Positions 1 through 6,698 of a stretch of DNA of 19,967 nt are shown here, piece after piece. Source of the DNA: CAZGKW01 sp964526295 (lineage in GTDB: Bacteria > Planctomycetota > Phycisphaerae > FEN-1346). The DNA lies in assembly GCA_964526295.1 (NCBI GenBank), contig CAZGKW010000063.1:1-19967 (forward strand). Direction: 5' to 3'. The translations under genes and the position numbers were made by a program. The notes beneath the pieces were generated by a model. It saw only the letters and a program-made list of their open reading frames with translations, made no database searches and was not told the DNA's origin. Position 1 is the stretch's first letter; every line of letters begins with the position of its first letter.

Positions 1-2
1 CG

Positions 3-419
3 CCCAACTGTTCTCCACCGCCACCCGCGCCGCATGAAACCTGCGAAAGGGCAGCGCACAAGATACTCCGAAGATTGTCAAACGCCGGCATCCTATGGTC
101 CAAAGCCGGCAGCAGGGGCGGATTTCGTCTCGCCCGGCCGACTCGCCGGATATCGCTGCTGGACATCATCACGGCGGTGCAACCGCCGCCCCTTCTGAAC
201 CTGTGCACGGGCGGCGAGGACGGCTGCGCTCGCCGGCCGTCGTGCCGGATCAGCGCTCGTCTCAGGGTCTTCCAGGACAGGTTGAACACGTTTCTTCGGG
301 ACACTCGCCTGTCGGATATCGTTGATGATCCGGCCGAGGGGCCGTCCGATGCTGCAAGACGAAACCAGAATCCGATTGTCGCTACACCCCCCTCAAGAGG
401 CGGGAGAACCCAGGAATGA
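3..419 (+). CDS. Rrf2-family transcriptional regulator, 5' incomplete or truncated
   Basis: Rrf2 proteins are small winged-helix regulators, often sensing Fe-S status, cysteine or nitric oxide. The frame is open from the window edge. It carries the wing and the following region typical of the family: KILRRLSNAGIL, then a glycine-rich GSRGGFRLARP wing, then ISLLDI. A cysteine cluster of form C-x6-C-x5-C follows (CTGGEDGCARRPSC), matching the position of the Fe-S ligands of IscR/NsrR-type members. A helix like the family's C-terminal one follows (RLNTFLRDTRLSDIV). The stop codon overlaps the thyX start as ATGA, so the two are translationally coupled and the regulator probably controls the operon. 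The first DNA-binding helices are not seen in this frame; a possible fragment (LFSTATR) occurs in another frame at about 8-28, so the gene may be damaged. The first in-frame start inside the window is TTG at 75, which would remove most of the helix-turn-helix. Confidence 0.72.
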   Translation, partial: PNCSPPPPAPHETCERAAHKILRRLSNAGILWSKAGSRGGFRLARPTRRISLLDIITAVQPPPLLNLCTGGEDGCARRPSCRISARLRVFQDRLNTFLRDTRLSDIVDDPAEGPSDAARRNQNPIVATPPSRGGRTQE

Positions 420-1180
420 AACCGGCCCAAGCACAGGTGACGCTCGTTTGTCATTCGCCGAACCCCGAGACACTGCTCGCCGCCGCGGCGAAGCTCTGTT
501 ATGCCGCTGACGTTGAGGGCCTCTTCGGACAAGACCCCGCCAGCGCCGTGAAGTTCGTCAAGATGCTCCGGGGGTTGGGCCACATGAGCCCCGTGGAACA
601 CGCGACCTTCACGTTCTATATCGAAGGTGTCTCCCGCGCGATGACGCATCAACTGGTCCGCCATCGCCTGGCCAGTTACTCGCAGCGGAGCCAGCGGTAC
701 GTCGGCCACGAGGACTTCGACTACATCGTGCCGCCGCAGTTGGCCGGCAAGACCGTCGATGACCACGGGCACGAGGTGGACGCGGTCGAGTATTTTGCCG
801 ACACGATGAAGCTGATCGCCGAGCGATATGGCAGGCTCAACACGGCCCTTGGCCGGACCGGCGAGGGCAGCAACGAAGACGCCCGCTACGTGCTTCCCAA
901 CGCATGCGAGACGAAGATCCTCATGACCATGAACGCCCGGGAACTGCTGCACTTCCTGGAGGAGCGCCTCTGCTCCAGGGCGCAATGGGAAATCCGCGAT
1001 GTCGCCGACAAGATGCTGGCAACGCTCCGACCGATATGTCCTGCCGTCTTTGACGGGGCCGGTCCCAAGTGCGTGCGGCTGGGGAGGTGTCCGGAAGGAA
1101 AGATGACCTGCGGTCGGCACGCCGAGATGGAGGCACGGTACGCCGGGGCAGATCGCCCGCCTGATCGGAGCCCGTCGTGA
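416..1180 (+). CDS. thyX: FAD-dependent thymidylate synthase ThyX
   Basis: ThyX makes dTMP from dUMP using methylene-tetrahydrofolate and FADH2/NADPH in the cytoplasm. The 254-residue product has the diagnostic ThyX motif RHRX7S at residues 82-92 (RHRLASYSQRS, followed by QR). Other family landmarks are HMSPVEHATFTF (about 56-67) and a C-terminal helix NARELLHFLEERLCSRAQWEIR. Length is close to that of other ThyX proteins. ATG at 416 overlaps the preceding stop (ATGA) and a GGGAG lies about 10 bases upstream, so this start is well supported. The next gene overlaps its stop as GTGA. The C-terminal tail beyond about residue 215 has four cysteines (CVRLGRC, MTCGRH, and ICP just before), which may be lineage-specific. 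Its place in an operon of redox and sulfur genes is unusual; the likely common thread is reduced-cofactor chemistry, but that is inference. Confidence 0.96.
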   Translation: MKPAQAQVTLVCHSPNPETLLAAAAKLCYAADVEGLFGQDPASAVKFVKMLRGLGHMSPVEHATFTFYIEGVSRAMTHQLVRHRLASYSQRSQRYVGHEDFDYIVPPQLAGKTVDDHGHEVDAVEYFADTMKLIAERYGRLNTALGRTGEGSNEDARYVLPNACETKILMTMNARELLHFLEERLCSRAQWEIRDVADKMLATLRPICPAVFDGAGPKCVRLGRCPEGKMTCGRHAEMEARYAGADRPPDRSPS

Positions 1181-2133
1181 AACGGCGAAAGATCGTCGCC
1201 AAGGTCCTGGAGTCCGGACAGTGCCGGTACTATCGGTCCGGCCAGGAGTTCGTGCTGAGCGGATTCACGCCCAAGGGGCTGTGCGACAGCGCGTACGCGG
1301 TGCTTTCTCGCGATGCCCAGACTCTGGCCTACGGCGGCTCGCTGCCTTGGCGGAAGGACGGTGCCGTTCTCATGCGGTGTCCAGACCCGGAAGGCGCCAC
1401 CTGGGAGCTGCGCCTGGCCGAGCCGCTGTCCGGGCCGGCGGACGGGTCCGCGGGCGCGTCGGGTTGCCCGGCCTCATCTCGGCCCGACAGCACCTTCGTG
1501 GTGGAGACGTGCAAAGGCAAGGAGGGTGGCTGCCCCCACGCGCTTGCTGAACTCGGGAGGCTGAAGTCAGAGATCGAGTCGACAATCGAGGGGTCCGGCG
1601 GGAACGCTTTCGTGGGCAGACGAGCGGCGGGCCCCGTTCTGCCGCATCAGCGGCTTCGTGTTGCCCTGGCCGCCTGTCCCAATGCGTGCAGCCGCCCGCA
1701 GATTCGCGACATTGGCCTGATCGCGTCCGTCCGGCCGATGCGGGTCTCGAAGCTCTGTACAGGCTGTGGGCGGTGTGCGGATGTCTGCCGCGAGAAGGCG
1801 ATCGTCATGGCGAACGATGTGCCCGAACTGGAGGGAAAACGGTGCCTGGGCTGCGGACAATGCGGCCAAGTCTGTCCCGCGGGGGCATGGGGGATGGGCG
1901 ATCTTCGCTTTCGGCTGCTGGTGGGAGGGCGCATGGGCAGGCACGCATGTCTGGCAACGGAGTTGCCGACAATGCTCACGGCGGCAGAGGTGCTCCGGGC
2001 CATCGGCCGAGTGTTGGGGGAACTGTTGCGTAACGCCCATGACGAGGGATCCCTCTCGGCCATCGCCAGGCGGGTGGGCCCCCAGGCGATGCTCCGTGCG
2101 GTTCAGGAGGGCGTTGGAGAGACCGTAACGTGA
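1177..2133 (+). CDS. TIGR04076-like domain fused to sulfite reductase-type [4Fe-4S]/siroheme domain and ferredoxin
   Basis: This 318-residue protein has three parts. Residues 1-82 resemble the small TIGR04076 family of unknown function (start CRYYRSGQEF, later AYGGSLPW and RCPDPEGATWELR). Residues about 108-185 resemble the siroheme/[4Fe-4S] half of sulfite and nitrite reductases: TCKGKEGGCPHAL (C112, C119) and AACPNACSRPQIRDIGLI (C167, C171). Residues 190-236 are a two-cluster ferredoxin (C194/197/200/204 and C223/226/229/233). A family-typical tail follows (LLVGGRMGRHACLA). The first cysteine pair is spaced C-x6-C, one more than the usual C-x5-C of the siroheme motif, so siroheme binding is likely but unproven. 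The usual N-terminal ferredoxin-like half of the reductase is missing and the TIGR04076-like domain sits there instead. GTG start at 1177 overlaps the thyX stop; its own stop overlaps the next start (GTGA). It probably receives electrons from the downstream membrane polyferredoxin. Sulfite is the best-guess substrate. Confidence 0.8.
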   Translation: MKRRKIVAKVLESGQCRYYRSGQEFVLSGFTPKGLCDSAYAVLSRDAQTLAYGGSLPWRKDGAVLMRCPDPEGATWELRLAEPLSGPADGSAGASGCPASSRPDSTFVVETCKGKEGGCPHALAELGRLKSEIESTIEGSGGNAFVGRRAAGPVLPHQRLRVALAACPNACSRPQIRDIGLIASVRPMRVSKLCTGCGRCADVCREKAIVMANDVPELEGKRCLGCGQCGQVCPAGAWGMGDLRFRLLVGGRMGRHACLATELPTMLTAAEVLRAIGRVLGELLRNAHDEGSLSAIARRVGPQAMLRAVQEGVGETVT

Positions 2134-3296
2134 CCGCCTCCACCGACAACATGAGCGGCAGGGCGGCCCAGCGATGGGTTCGCACGGCCACGCAGACCGG
2201 CTTTGTGGTCTTCTCGCTGCTTGTTTGCTGGCAGTTCCATGCGTTTGTCATGTGGCTGTCGAATCCGACCTCCGCGGCGCCGCAGCGCCCGCCCAGCGTG
2301 GAGGCCTGGCTGCCCATCGGCTCTCTGATGAGCCTGACGTATCTGCTGCGCACCGGCGAGGCAAGTTCGGTGCATCCGGCCGGCCTGGTGATCTTCTCCC
2401 TGATCCTCGTATTGTCGCTCGCGGTTGGCAGGGCCTTCTGTAGCTGGGTCTGCCCGATCGGCACGTTGAGCGAATGGGCACACAAGACGGGCGGGAAGAT
2501 GCTGGGTCGGAACTTGTTGCCGCCCCGCTGGATGGACATTCCTCTGCGCGGGGTGAAATACGCGCTGATGGGGTTCTTCCTGTACGCGATCCTGCGGATG
2601 CCGGTCGATGCGCTTGGGATGTTCCTGGAAGGTCCGTACAACCGTATCGCCGACGTCAAGATGTACCTGATGTTCGCCGAAATGACGCGGTTGTCGGCCA
2701 TCGTGCTGGCGGCCTTGCTTGTCCTGTCCGTGCTGATCAAGAACTTCTGGTGCCGATACCTGTGTCCCTACGGCGCGCTGCTGGGACTGTTTGCCTGGCT
2801 GAGCCCCGTCGCGGTCCGTCGCGACGCCGGCCAATGCACCGGCTGCCGAAAGTGCGAGAAGTCCTGCCCCAATCGCGTCCCGGTTTGCAGGCACCGGCGG
2901 GTCCGATCGCTGGAATGCACGATGTGCTTCGGTTGCGTTCGCGCCTGCCCGACGCGGGGGGCGCTGGCGGTTTCCGGGCCGGCGCGGAAGCAAGGCGTCA
3001 CCATGCCGGCCTATGCGGCGATCCTGATCGGGGCGTTCATCATGGTGTCCCAGGCCGCGCGATCGGTCGGCTACTGGGAGTCGAGCACCAACTCGCAACT
3101 GTATGCCGCCTTGTACAACTCCGTCCGTCAGATAGACCATCCACGGACACCCCGGTCGTTGTCGAACCAGCGGACACGGCAGCGGCCGACATTACAGTGC
3201 CCCGTCGATGCTCAGCCAACAGCGACCGATTCCTTGTCTTCCCCAGAGGTGACTGACCATGCAGAAAGCGATCCCCACGGCGTCATACGGCATTGA
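2130..3296 (+). CDS. NapH/NosR-like membrane polyferredoxin (4Fe-4S electron-transfer protein)
   Basis: Proteins of this type pass electrons from the quinone pool or a membrane donor to soluble reductases. Hydrophobic segments lie at about 22-43, 85-103, 140-160, 188-207 and 293-310. Two CxxxCP motifs typical of NapH/NosR/YccM follow membrane helices (FCSWVCP, C104/C108; WCRYLCP, C208/C212). Two [4Fe-4S] ferredoxin motifs come next: C236-x2-C239-x2-C242-x3-C246 and C263-x2-C266-x2-C269-x3-C273. The end of the recognisable family is about YNSVRQIDHPR (residues 330-339). The last ~50 residues are low-complexity, polar and overlap the next gene by 38 bases, so they may be read-through past a lost stop rather than a conserved tail. 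GTG at 2130 overlaps the upstream stop. Gene order suggests it feeds electrons to the sulfite reductase-like protein encoded just upstream. Confidence 0.86.
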   Translation: MTASTDNMSGRAAQRWVRTATQTGFVVFSLLVCWQFHAFVMWLSNPTSAAPQRPPSVEAWLPIGSLMSLTYLLRTGEASSVHPAGLVIFSLILVLSLAVGRAFCSWVCPIGTLSEWAHKTGGKMLGRNLLPPRWMDIPLRGVKYALMGFFLYAILRMPVDALGMFLEGPYNRIADVKMYLMFAEMTRLSAIVLAALLVLSVLIKNFWCRYLCPYGALLGLFAWLSPVAVRRDAGQCTGCRKCEKSCPNRVPVCRHRRVRSLECTMCFGCVRACPTRGALAVSGPARKQGVTMPAYAAILIGAFIMVSQAARSVGYWESSTNSQLYAALYNSVRQIDHPRTPRSLSNQRTRQRPTLQCPVDAQPTATDSLSSPEVTDHAESDPHGVIRH

Positions 3297-4452
3297 AACG
3301 ATCTGCGTGCATGAAGGCGTAGCCAAGGACAGCGCGTACAACTCCGTGACCACGCCGATCTATCCCAGCACGACCTTCGCCTTCGAGGGCCCTTGTCGCA
3401 CCAAGGGCTACGATTACAGCCGCACGGCCAATCCCACGCGCACGGCCTTGGAGGAATGCCTGGCGGCCTTGGAAGGCGGCAGCCGGGCCAGCGCCATGGC
3501 GACCGGGATGGCCGCCGAAACGACGGTGATGCACCTGTTCGAGGCCGGCTCGCACATCGTCGCCGGCCACGACATCTACGGCGGAACCTATCGCCTCTTC
3601 AACGATGTTCTACCTGCCCGGGGACTGAAGTTCTCCTTCGTCAACATGGGCGACCCAGGGAACGTCGAAGCCGCCATCACTGCGAGGACCAAGGCCGTCT
3701 GGGTCGAAACGCCCAGCAACCCGCTGCTGAACCTGGTGGACATCGCAGCCGTCAGCGAGATCGCCCACCGCCGCGGCTTGCTGGTGATCGTGGACAACAC
3801 GTTCGTGTCGCCGTACTTTCAGCGGCCGTTCGATCTCGGCGCGGACATCGTCGTCCACTCGACCACGAAGTATCTCAACGGCCACAGCGACGTGGTCGGT
3901 GGGGCGATCATCTCCGAGACGGCGGAACGGGGCGAGCGCATCGCCGCCCTGACGAATGCCCTGGGCACGTGCTGCTCTCCGTTCGACGCCTGGCTGGTCC
4001 TACGCGGCATCAAGACGCTGCCCTGCCGAATGCAGGCGCACCAGCGCAATGCGCAGACCCTGGCCGAGTTCCTGGCCGGTCGCCCGGAGGTCGAGCGGGT
4101 CTACTATCCCGGCCTCGCGTCGCACCCCCAACACGAACTTGCCCGCCGCCAGATGTCCGGTTTTGGCGGGATGCTTTCGTTCGACATCCGCGGCGGCGCG
4201 GAAGCCGCCTTCGAGTTCATCCAGCACCTGAAGCTCTTCGCCTTCGCCGAGTCGCTGGGGGGCGTCGAGTCGCTCGTTGAACATCCCGAGACGATGAGTC
4301 ACGCCTCGATGTCTCCCCATGCCCGCGCCGAGGCTGGCATCGGTCCCGGAACGATTCGAGTTTCCGCGGGCATCGAGAACACACAGAACCTCTTGGACGA
4401 TGTGGCCGGGGCCTTTCGTGGCTTCGCCAAGCCGCTCAAGAACTCCGGATAG
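3259..4452 (+). CDS. PLP-dependent Cys/Met metabolism enzyme (cystathionine gamma-synthase/lyase or O-acylhomoserine sulfhydrylase family)
   Basis: These cytoplasmic enzymes move sulfur between cysteine, homocysteine and activated homoserine. At 397 residues the product is full length for the family. Family landmarks are clear: YSRTANPTRTALE (53-65, phosphate and substrate contacts), ETPSNPLL (150-157), DNTFVSPYFQRP (179-190) and VVHSTTKYLNGHSD (198-211) with the PLP lysine at K204. The C-terminal part has SLGGVESLVEHPETMSHA and the closing motif IRVSAGIE. Sequence reading alone does not separate cystathionine gamma-synthase, gamma-lyase, methionine gamma-lyase and sulfhydrylase. A sulfhydrylase would fit a sulfide-producing operon. 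ATG at 3259 has a good ribosome site (GAGGTGA, about 7 bases upstream) inside the previous gene, so it can be translated independently. It is the last intact gene of the operon; convergent genes begin after it. Confidence 0.93.
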   Translation: MQKAIPTASYGIETICVHEGVAKDSAYNSVTTPIYPSTTFAFEGPCRTKGYDYSRTANPTRTALEECLAALEGGSRASAMATGMAAETTVMHLFEAGSHIVAGHDIYGGTYRLFNDVLPARGLKFSFVNMGDPGNVEAAITARTKAVWVETPSNPLLNLVDIAAVSEIAHRRGLLVIVDNTFVSPYFQRPFDLGADIVVHSTTKYLNGHSDVVGGAIISETAERGERIAALTNALGTCCSPFDAWLVLRGIKTLPCRMQAHQRNAQTLAEFLAGRPEVERVYYPGLASHPQHELARRQMSGFGGMLSFDIRGGAEAAFEFIQHLKLFAFAESLGGVESLVEHPETMSHASMSPHARAEAGIGPGTIRVSAGIENTQNLLDDVAGAFRGFAKPLKNSG

Positions 4453-4463
4453 GAGAACATACG

Positions 4464-4535
4464 ATGGCACTGAGCCATTGCCCCGCCCCGATGCCGAGTC
4501 GGGGATTTGTCACCCGTTCGGCTCGTTGGCGTTAG
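4464..4535 (+). CDS. 23-codon open frame with ribosome site, possibly a remnant of a lost operon gene
   Basis: An ATG at 4464 follows a good Shine-Dalgarno (AGGAG at 4451-4455) but the frame (starting MALSHCPAPMP) ends at a TAG after 23 codons. It is 11 bases after the stop of the PLP enzyme gene, and its end crosses the stop of the convergent gene by a few bases. No family is recognisable. It may be a truncated beginning of a former fifth gene, or chance. The ATG is also within a small hairpin (4464-4478). Confidence 0.2.
   Translation: MALSHCPAPMPSRGFVTRSARWR
4486..4504. terminator. Candidate stem-loop between convergent genes
   Basis: CCCCGA (4486-4491) pairs perfectly with TCGGGG (4499-4504) around a 7-base loop. 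A second, 5-bp hairpin (ATGGC/GCCAT, 4464-4478) lies just before it. They sit where a + strand operon and a - strand gene meet tail to tail. No run of T follows on either strand, so a classic intrinsic terminator is not shown. Confidence 0.35.
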
Positions 4536-6442
4536 TGCCCTTCCTTTGGATATCCGGTGTACAGGGGCGTGCCGCCAAACCGCACCTCGCGCCACTCGTC
4601 CCCTCGGCGTTCGTTCACGGTCACCGGATACCGGGGTCCGTGCCAACGCAACATGGCTATGCTCATCCGGCCGCGGTCATTGACGGCGAACGGGCCGATG
4701 TCCGTCCAACCGGCGGGAATCGGCTGGAGGAAACGCATGTAGAAGCCGAGGATTTCCAGCGAGCCGCTGCGGTTGTCGATGACGGTGCGGCAGCCGACGT
4801 GCCTCATCGCGCCCTTGCCGGCGCCCATCTCGGTCTTCATGCCGAAGACCCAGACGTGGCCGCCTCGCTGCATCTGGATGAGCGGCCGCGAGAACTCGGG
4901 GTTGAACTGGACGGCCCAGACGGCCTGGGGATGCTGGAGTCGGATGCTGCCCCCGGTATCTTCCAGGAAGACGTCGCCGGTGGCTTTTTGCGTGTTGGTG
5001 TATTCCGGCTGGCCGTGGCGAAAGACGATGGTCTTGCTCGTATTGCCGACCACCCAGGAGCCGCCCCACTCACCGGAGTTGCCGTACAGGTTCTCGATTT
5101 GTATCAGGTCCGGTTCCGTCTCATCAATCCGCAGGGGCGGCGTTCCCTGGTTGTCGCCGGTCATGTTGATCGAAGCCCCGCCGATGGCGTACAGCATCCG
5201 CACCTTTCCGCGCACGACGAGCTGCTCATTCACGTGATACTTGCCGCTCGGGATGAGGACGTACGGCTTGCCGGAGGCGATGGCTTTCTGGAAGGCCTCC
5301 GTGTCGTCCTCGCTTGGCGGGGGAGACGCCGTGGCGCCATAGTCCTGGACGTTGGCCCACTGCGACGGGGTGGCCGGATAGGCCGGTCCAGGGATTTCCT
5401 TCACCGGCAGGCCCAGCGTCCAGGCCGGGCTGGGGAAGGCCTGCTGCGCCTCGCCGCCATACCATTCGTCCACTTTCCCGCCCTGCCCGGCGACGACGGC
5501 ACGGTATCCATCGGCCAGGACATTGCGAACGTAGGCATTGGCCCCCTCCCGAAGCACGATGGCCTCGTCCTTGTCGGTCCCACCGCCCAACTCGCTGTCC
5601 CAGAGCACCAGGTTGGTGTCGGCGCCGGCGCCGATGTAGAAGGGCCCGGCGTTCTCACTCCGCACGCCTCGCATGTGGAGTTGGTTCTTCTCGTTGCGGA
5701 CGGCGCAGACTCGCTGGCCGCGGAACGTCACATGGTCCACGGTCATGGAGTAGTGGGCCGTGCCGATGCGGATGCCGTAGTCGCATCCCTCGATGAGCAC
5801 GTTCTTGATCAGCGCCGGGCCGGGCCACCTGCGCTCCATCCGGATGGCGCACCACCCGGAGCCTTCGGCCGCCCGGATCGTCACGTCGCGGATGGAGCCG
5901 GTGTTGCTGGCCAGGTAGTCCACGCCCACCGCCCCGGCGTTGTCCTTACCGAGGTCCAGCGTCATGTTGATGATCGAGTTGCGGAAGGCGGTGTTGCCCC
6001 CGCCATCCTTGCTCTTGGGGTACTGGCTGCCGGTAACGATCATGGGCTTGGGCTTCTTCGGGTCTGCAAAGCCCGCCGCCTCGTCCTTGAGCTTGAGCAC
6101 CGTCTTCTCGCGGCTCTGGCCGATGATATGCAGCCGGGACATCCACTTGCCGCCCTTGATCTTGCCGTAGATGGTGTCGGAGAGCAGGTAGGCGCCTTCC
6201 GGAATGTAGACCATCCGGTATCCTGCGGTGTCGAACGCCTGCATGGCGTCGTTGAATGCCTGGGTGTCGTCGGTCCGCCCGTCGCCCTTGGCGCCGTAGT
6301 CGCGGACGTTGGCGAAGCCCTGCTCCACGGTCAGGCCGTCGGGAAAGACGATCTCCCCGGCGCTGGCCGCCGCTCCCGTCAGGACGAATGCGCCCGCCAG
6401 GGCGCAGCAAACCGCCCAATACAGCATTTTCGTTGCGTCCAC
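4532..6442 (-). CDS. Exported tandem pectate-lyase-3 (beta-helix) polysaccharide-active protein
   Basis: The 636-residue product begins with a signal peptide (hydrophobic 8-27, likely cut after AASA at 28) and contains two beta-helix lobes, each opening with the pectate-lyase-3 signature: NVRDYGAKGDGRTDDTQAF at about 45-63 and NVQDYGATASPPPSEDDTEAF at about 364-383 (the second is a degenerate copy). This double-lobe layout resembles GH55-type and phage tailspike-like right-handed beta-helices. The substrate and whether it is a lyase, hydrolase or binding protein cannot be told; no catalytic residues are assigned. GTG at 6442 is chosen because GGAGGGGGA lies about 6 bases upstream; an ATG five codons later is possible. 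It lies downstream of the LacI regulator and PEP-CTERM genes on the same strand, so all three are probably one carbohydrate-responsive set. Confidence 0.82.
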   Translation of the reverse strand: MDATKMLYWAVCCALAGAFVLTGAAASAGEIVFPDGLTVEQGFANVRDYGAKGDGRTDDTQAFNDAMQAFDTAGYRMVYIPEGAYLLSDTIYGKIKGGKWMSRLHIIGQSREKTVLKLKDEAAGFADPKKPKPMIVTGSQYPKSKDGGGNTAFRNSIINMTLDLGKDNAGAVGVDYLASNTGSIRDVTIRAAEGSGWCAIRMERRWPGPALIKNVLIEGCDYGIRIGTAHYSMTVDHVTFRGQRVCAVRNEKNQLHMRGVRSENAGPFYIGAGADTNLVLWDSELGGGTDKDEAIVLREGANAYVRNVLADGYRAVVAGQGGKVDEWYGGEAQQAFPSPAWTLGLPVKEIPGPAYPATPSQWANVQDYGATASPPPSEDDTEAFQKAIASGKPYVLIPSGKYHVNEQLVVRGKVRMLYAIGGASINMTGDNQGTPPLRIDETEPDLIQIENLYGNSGEWGGSWVVGNTSKTIVFRHGQPEYTNTQKATGDVFLEDTGGSIRLQHPQAVWAVQFNPEFSRPLIQMQRGGHVWVFGMKTEMGAGKGAMRHVGCRTVIDNRSGSLEILGFYMRFLQPIPAGWTDIGPFAVNDRGRMSIAMLRWHGPRYPVTVNERRGDEWREVRFGGTPLYTGYPKEGH

Positions 6443-6463
6443 GGGTCCCCCTCCCGCCGGTTT

Positions 6464-6643
6464 TCAGGTAGGCTCGTGGGACCCAAGCTCGGGGGTCGGA
6501 ATCCCTGGGCTTGGGTTCGCCGTTTTCCCCCTCTCCCATTCAGGGAGAGGGGATCCTTCCCGCCGTTTCCGCCCTAGCACCAGCCCCAACCCGCCCAGGC
6601 CCACGAGCGCCCTTGTCCCGGCGTAGTCCGACGCGTCCGCCAT
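6464..6643 (-). CDS. 59-codon frame with a PEP-CTERM-like membrane anchor (possible remnant)
   Basis: Just downstream of the PEP-CTERM gene, a - strand frame from ATG at 6643 encodes RALVGLGGLGLVLGRKRR near its start. This is strikingly like the C-terminal anchor of the adjacent protein (TLALLGLGGLALVLRRRR). The frame then runs through two hairpins as a polar tail (PLPEWERGKTANPSPGIP) and stops 21 bases before the pectate-lyase-like gene. No PEP motif precedes the hydrophobic stretch and no convincing ribosome site precedes the ATG. It may be the eroded 3' end of a duplicated PEP-CTERM gene. As a real small protein it would be a short membrane-anchored peptide. Confidence 0.35.
   Translation of the reverse strand: MADASDYAGTRALVGLGGLGLVLGRKRREGSPLPEWERGKTANPSPGIPTPELGSHEPT
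6481..6516. repeat. Extragenic hairpin, 14-bp imperfect stem
   Basis: ACCCAAGCTCGGGG (6481-6494) pairs with CCCTGGGCTTGGGT (6503-6516) around an 8-base loop; 12 of the 14 pairs are Watson-Crick and two are G-T wobbles. No T run follows. Together with the next hairpin it looks like a dispersed palindromic repeat unit rather than a terminator. Confidence 0.55.
6528..6552. repeat. Extragenic hairpin, perfect 10-bp stem
   Basis: CCCCTCTCCC (6528-6537) and GGGAGAGGGG (6543-6552) form a perfect 10-bp stem with a 5-base loop (ATTCA). It is 11 bases from the preceding hairpin. Neither strand shows a T tract right after the stem. It may slow transcription or protect the mRNA 3' end between the two genes. 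Confidence 0.6.
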
Positions 6644-6698
6644 AGCCCGCAGGGCGACGGCGGAAGGACGAAGCCGGAAGCGTCACCGCCCTGGCCGC

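Noticed and set aside
2103..3140. 345-codon open frame on the - strand opposite the polyferredoxin
   Set aside because: The + strand gene has clear cysteine motifs and coupled starts; the - strand frame is glutamine/arginine-rich shadow sequence.
4319..6577. 752-codon open frame on the + strand
   Set aside because: It lies antisense to the pectate-lyase-like gene, has no recognisable domain, and is explained by GC-rich third positions of the opposite gene.
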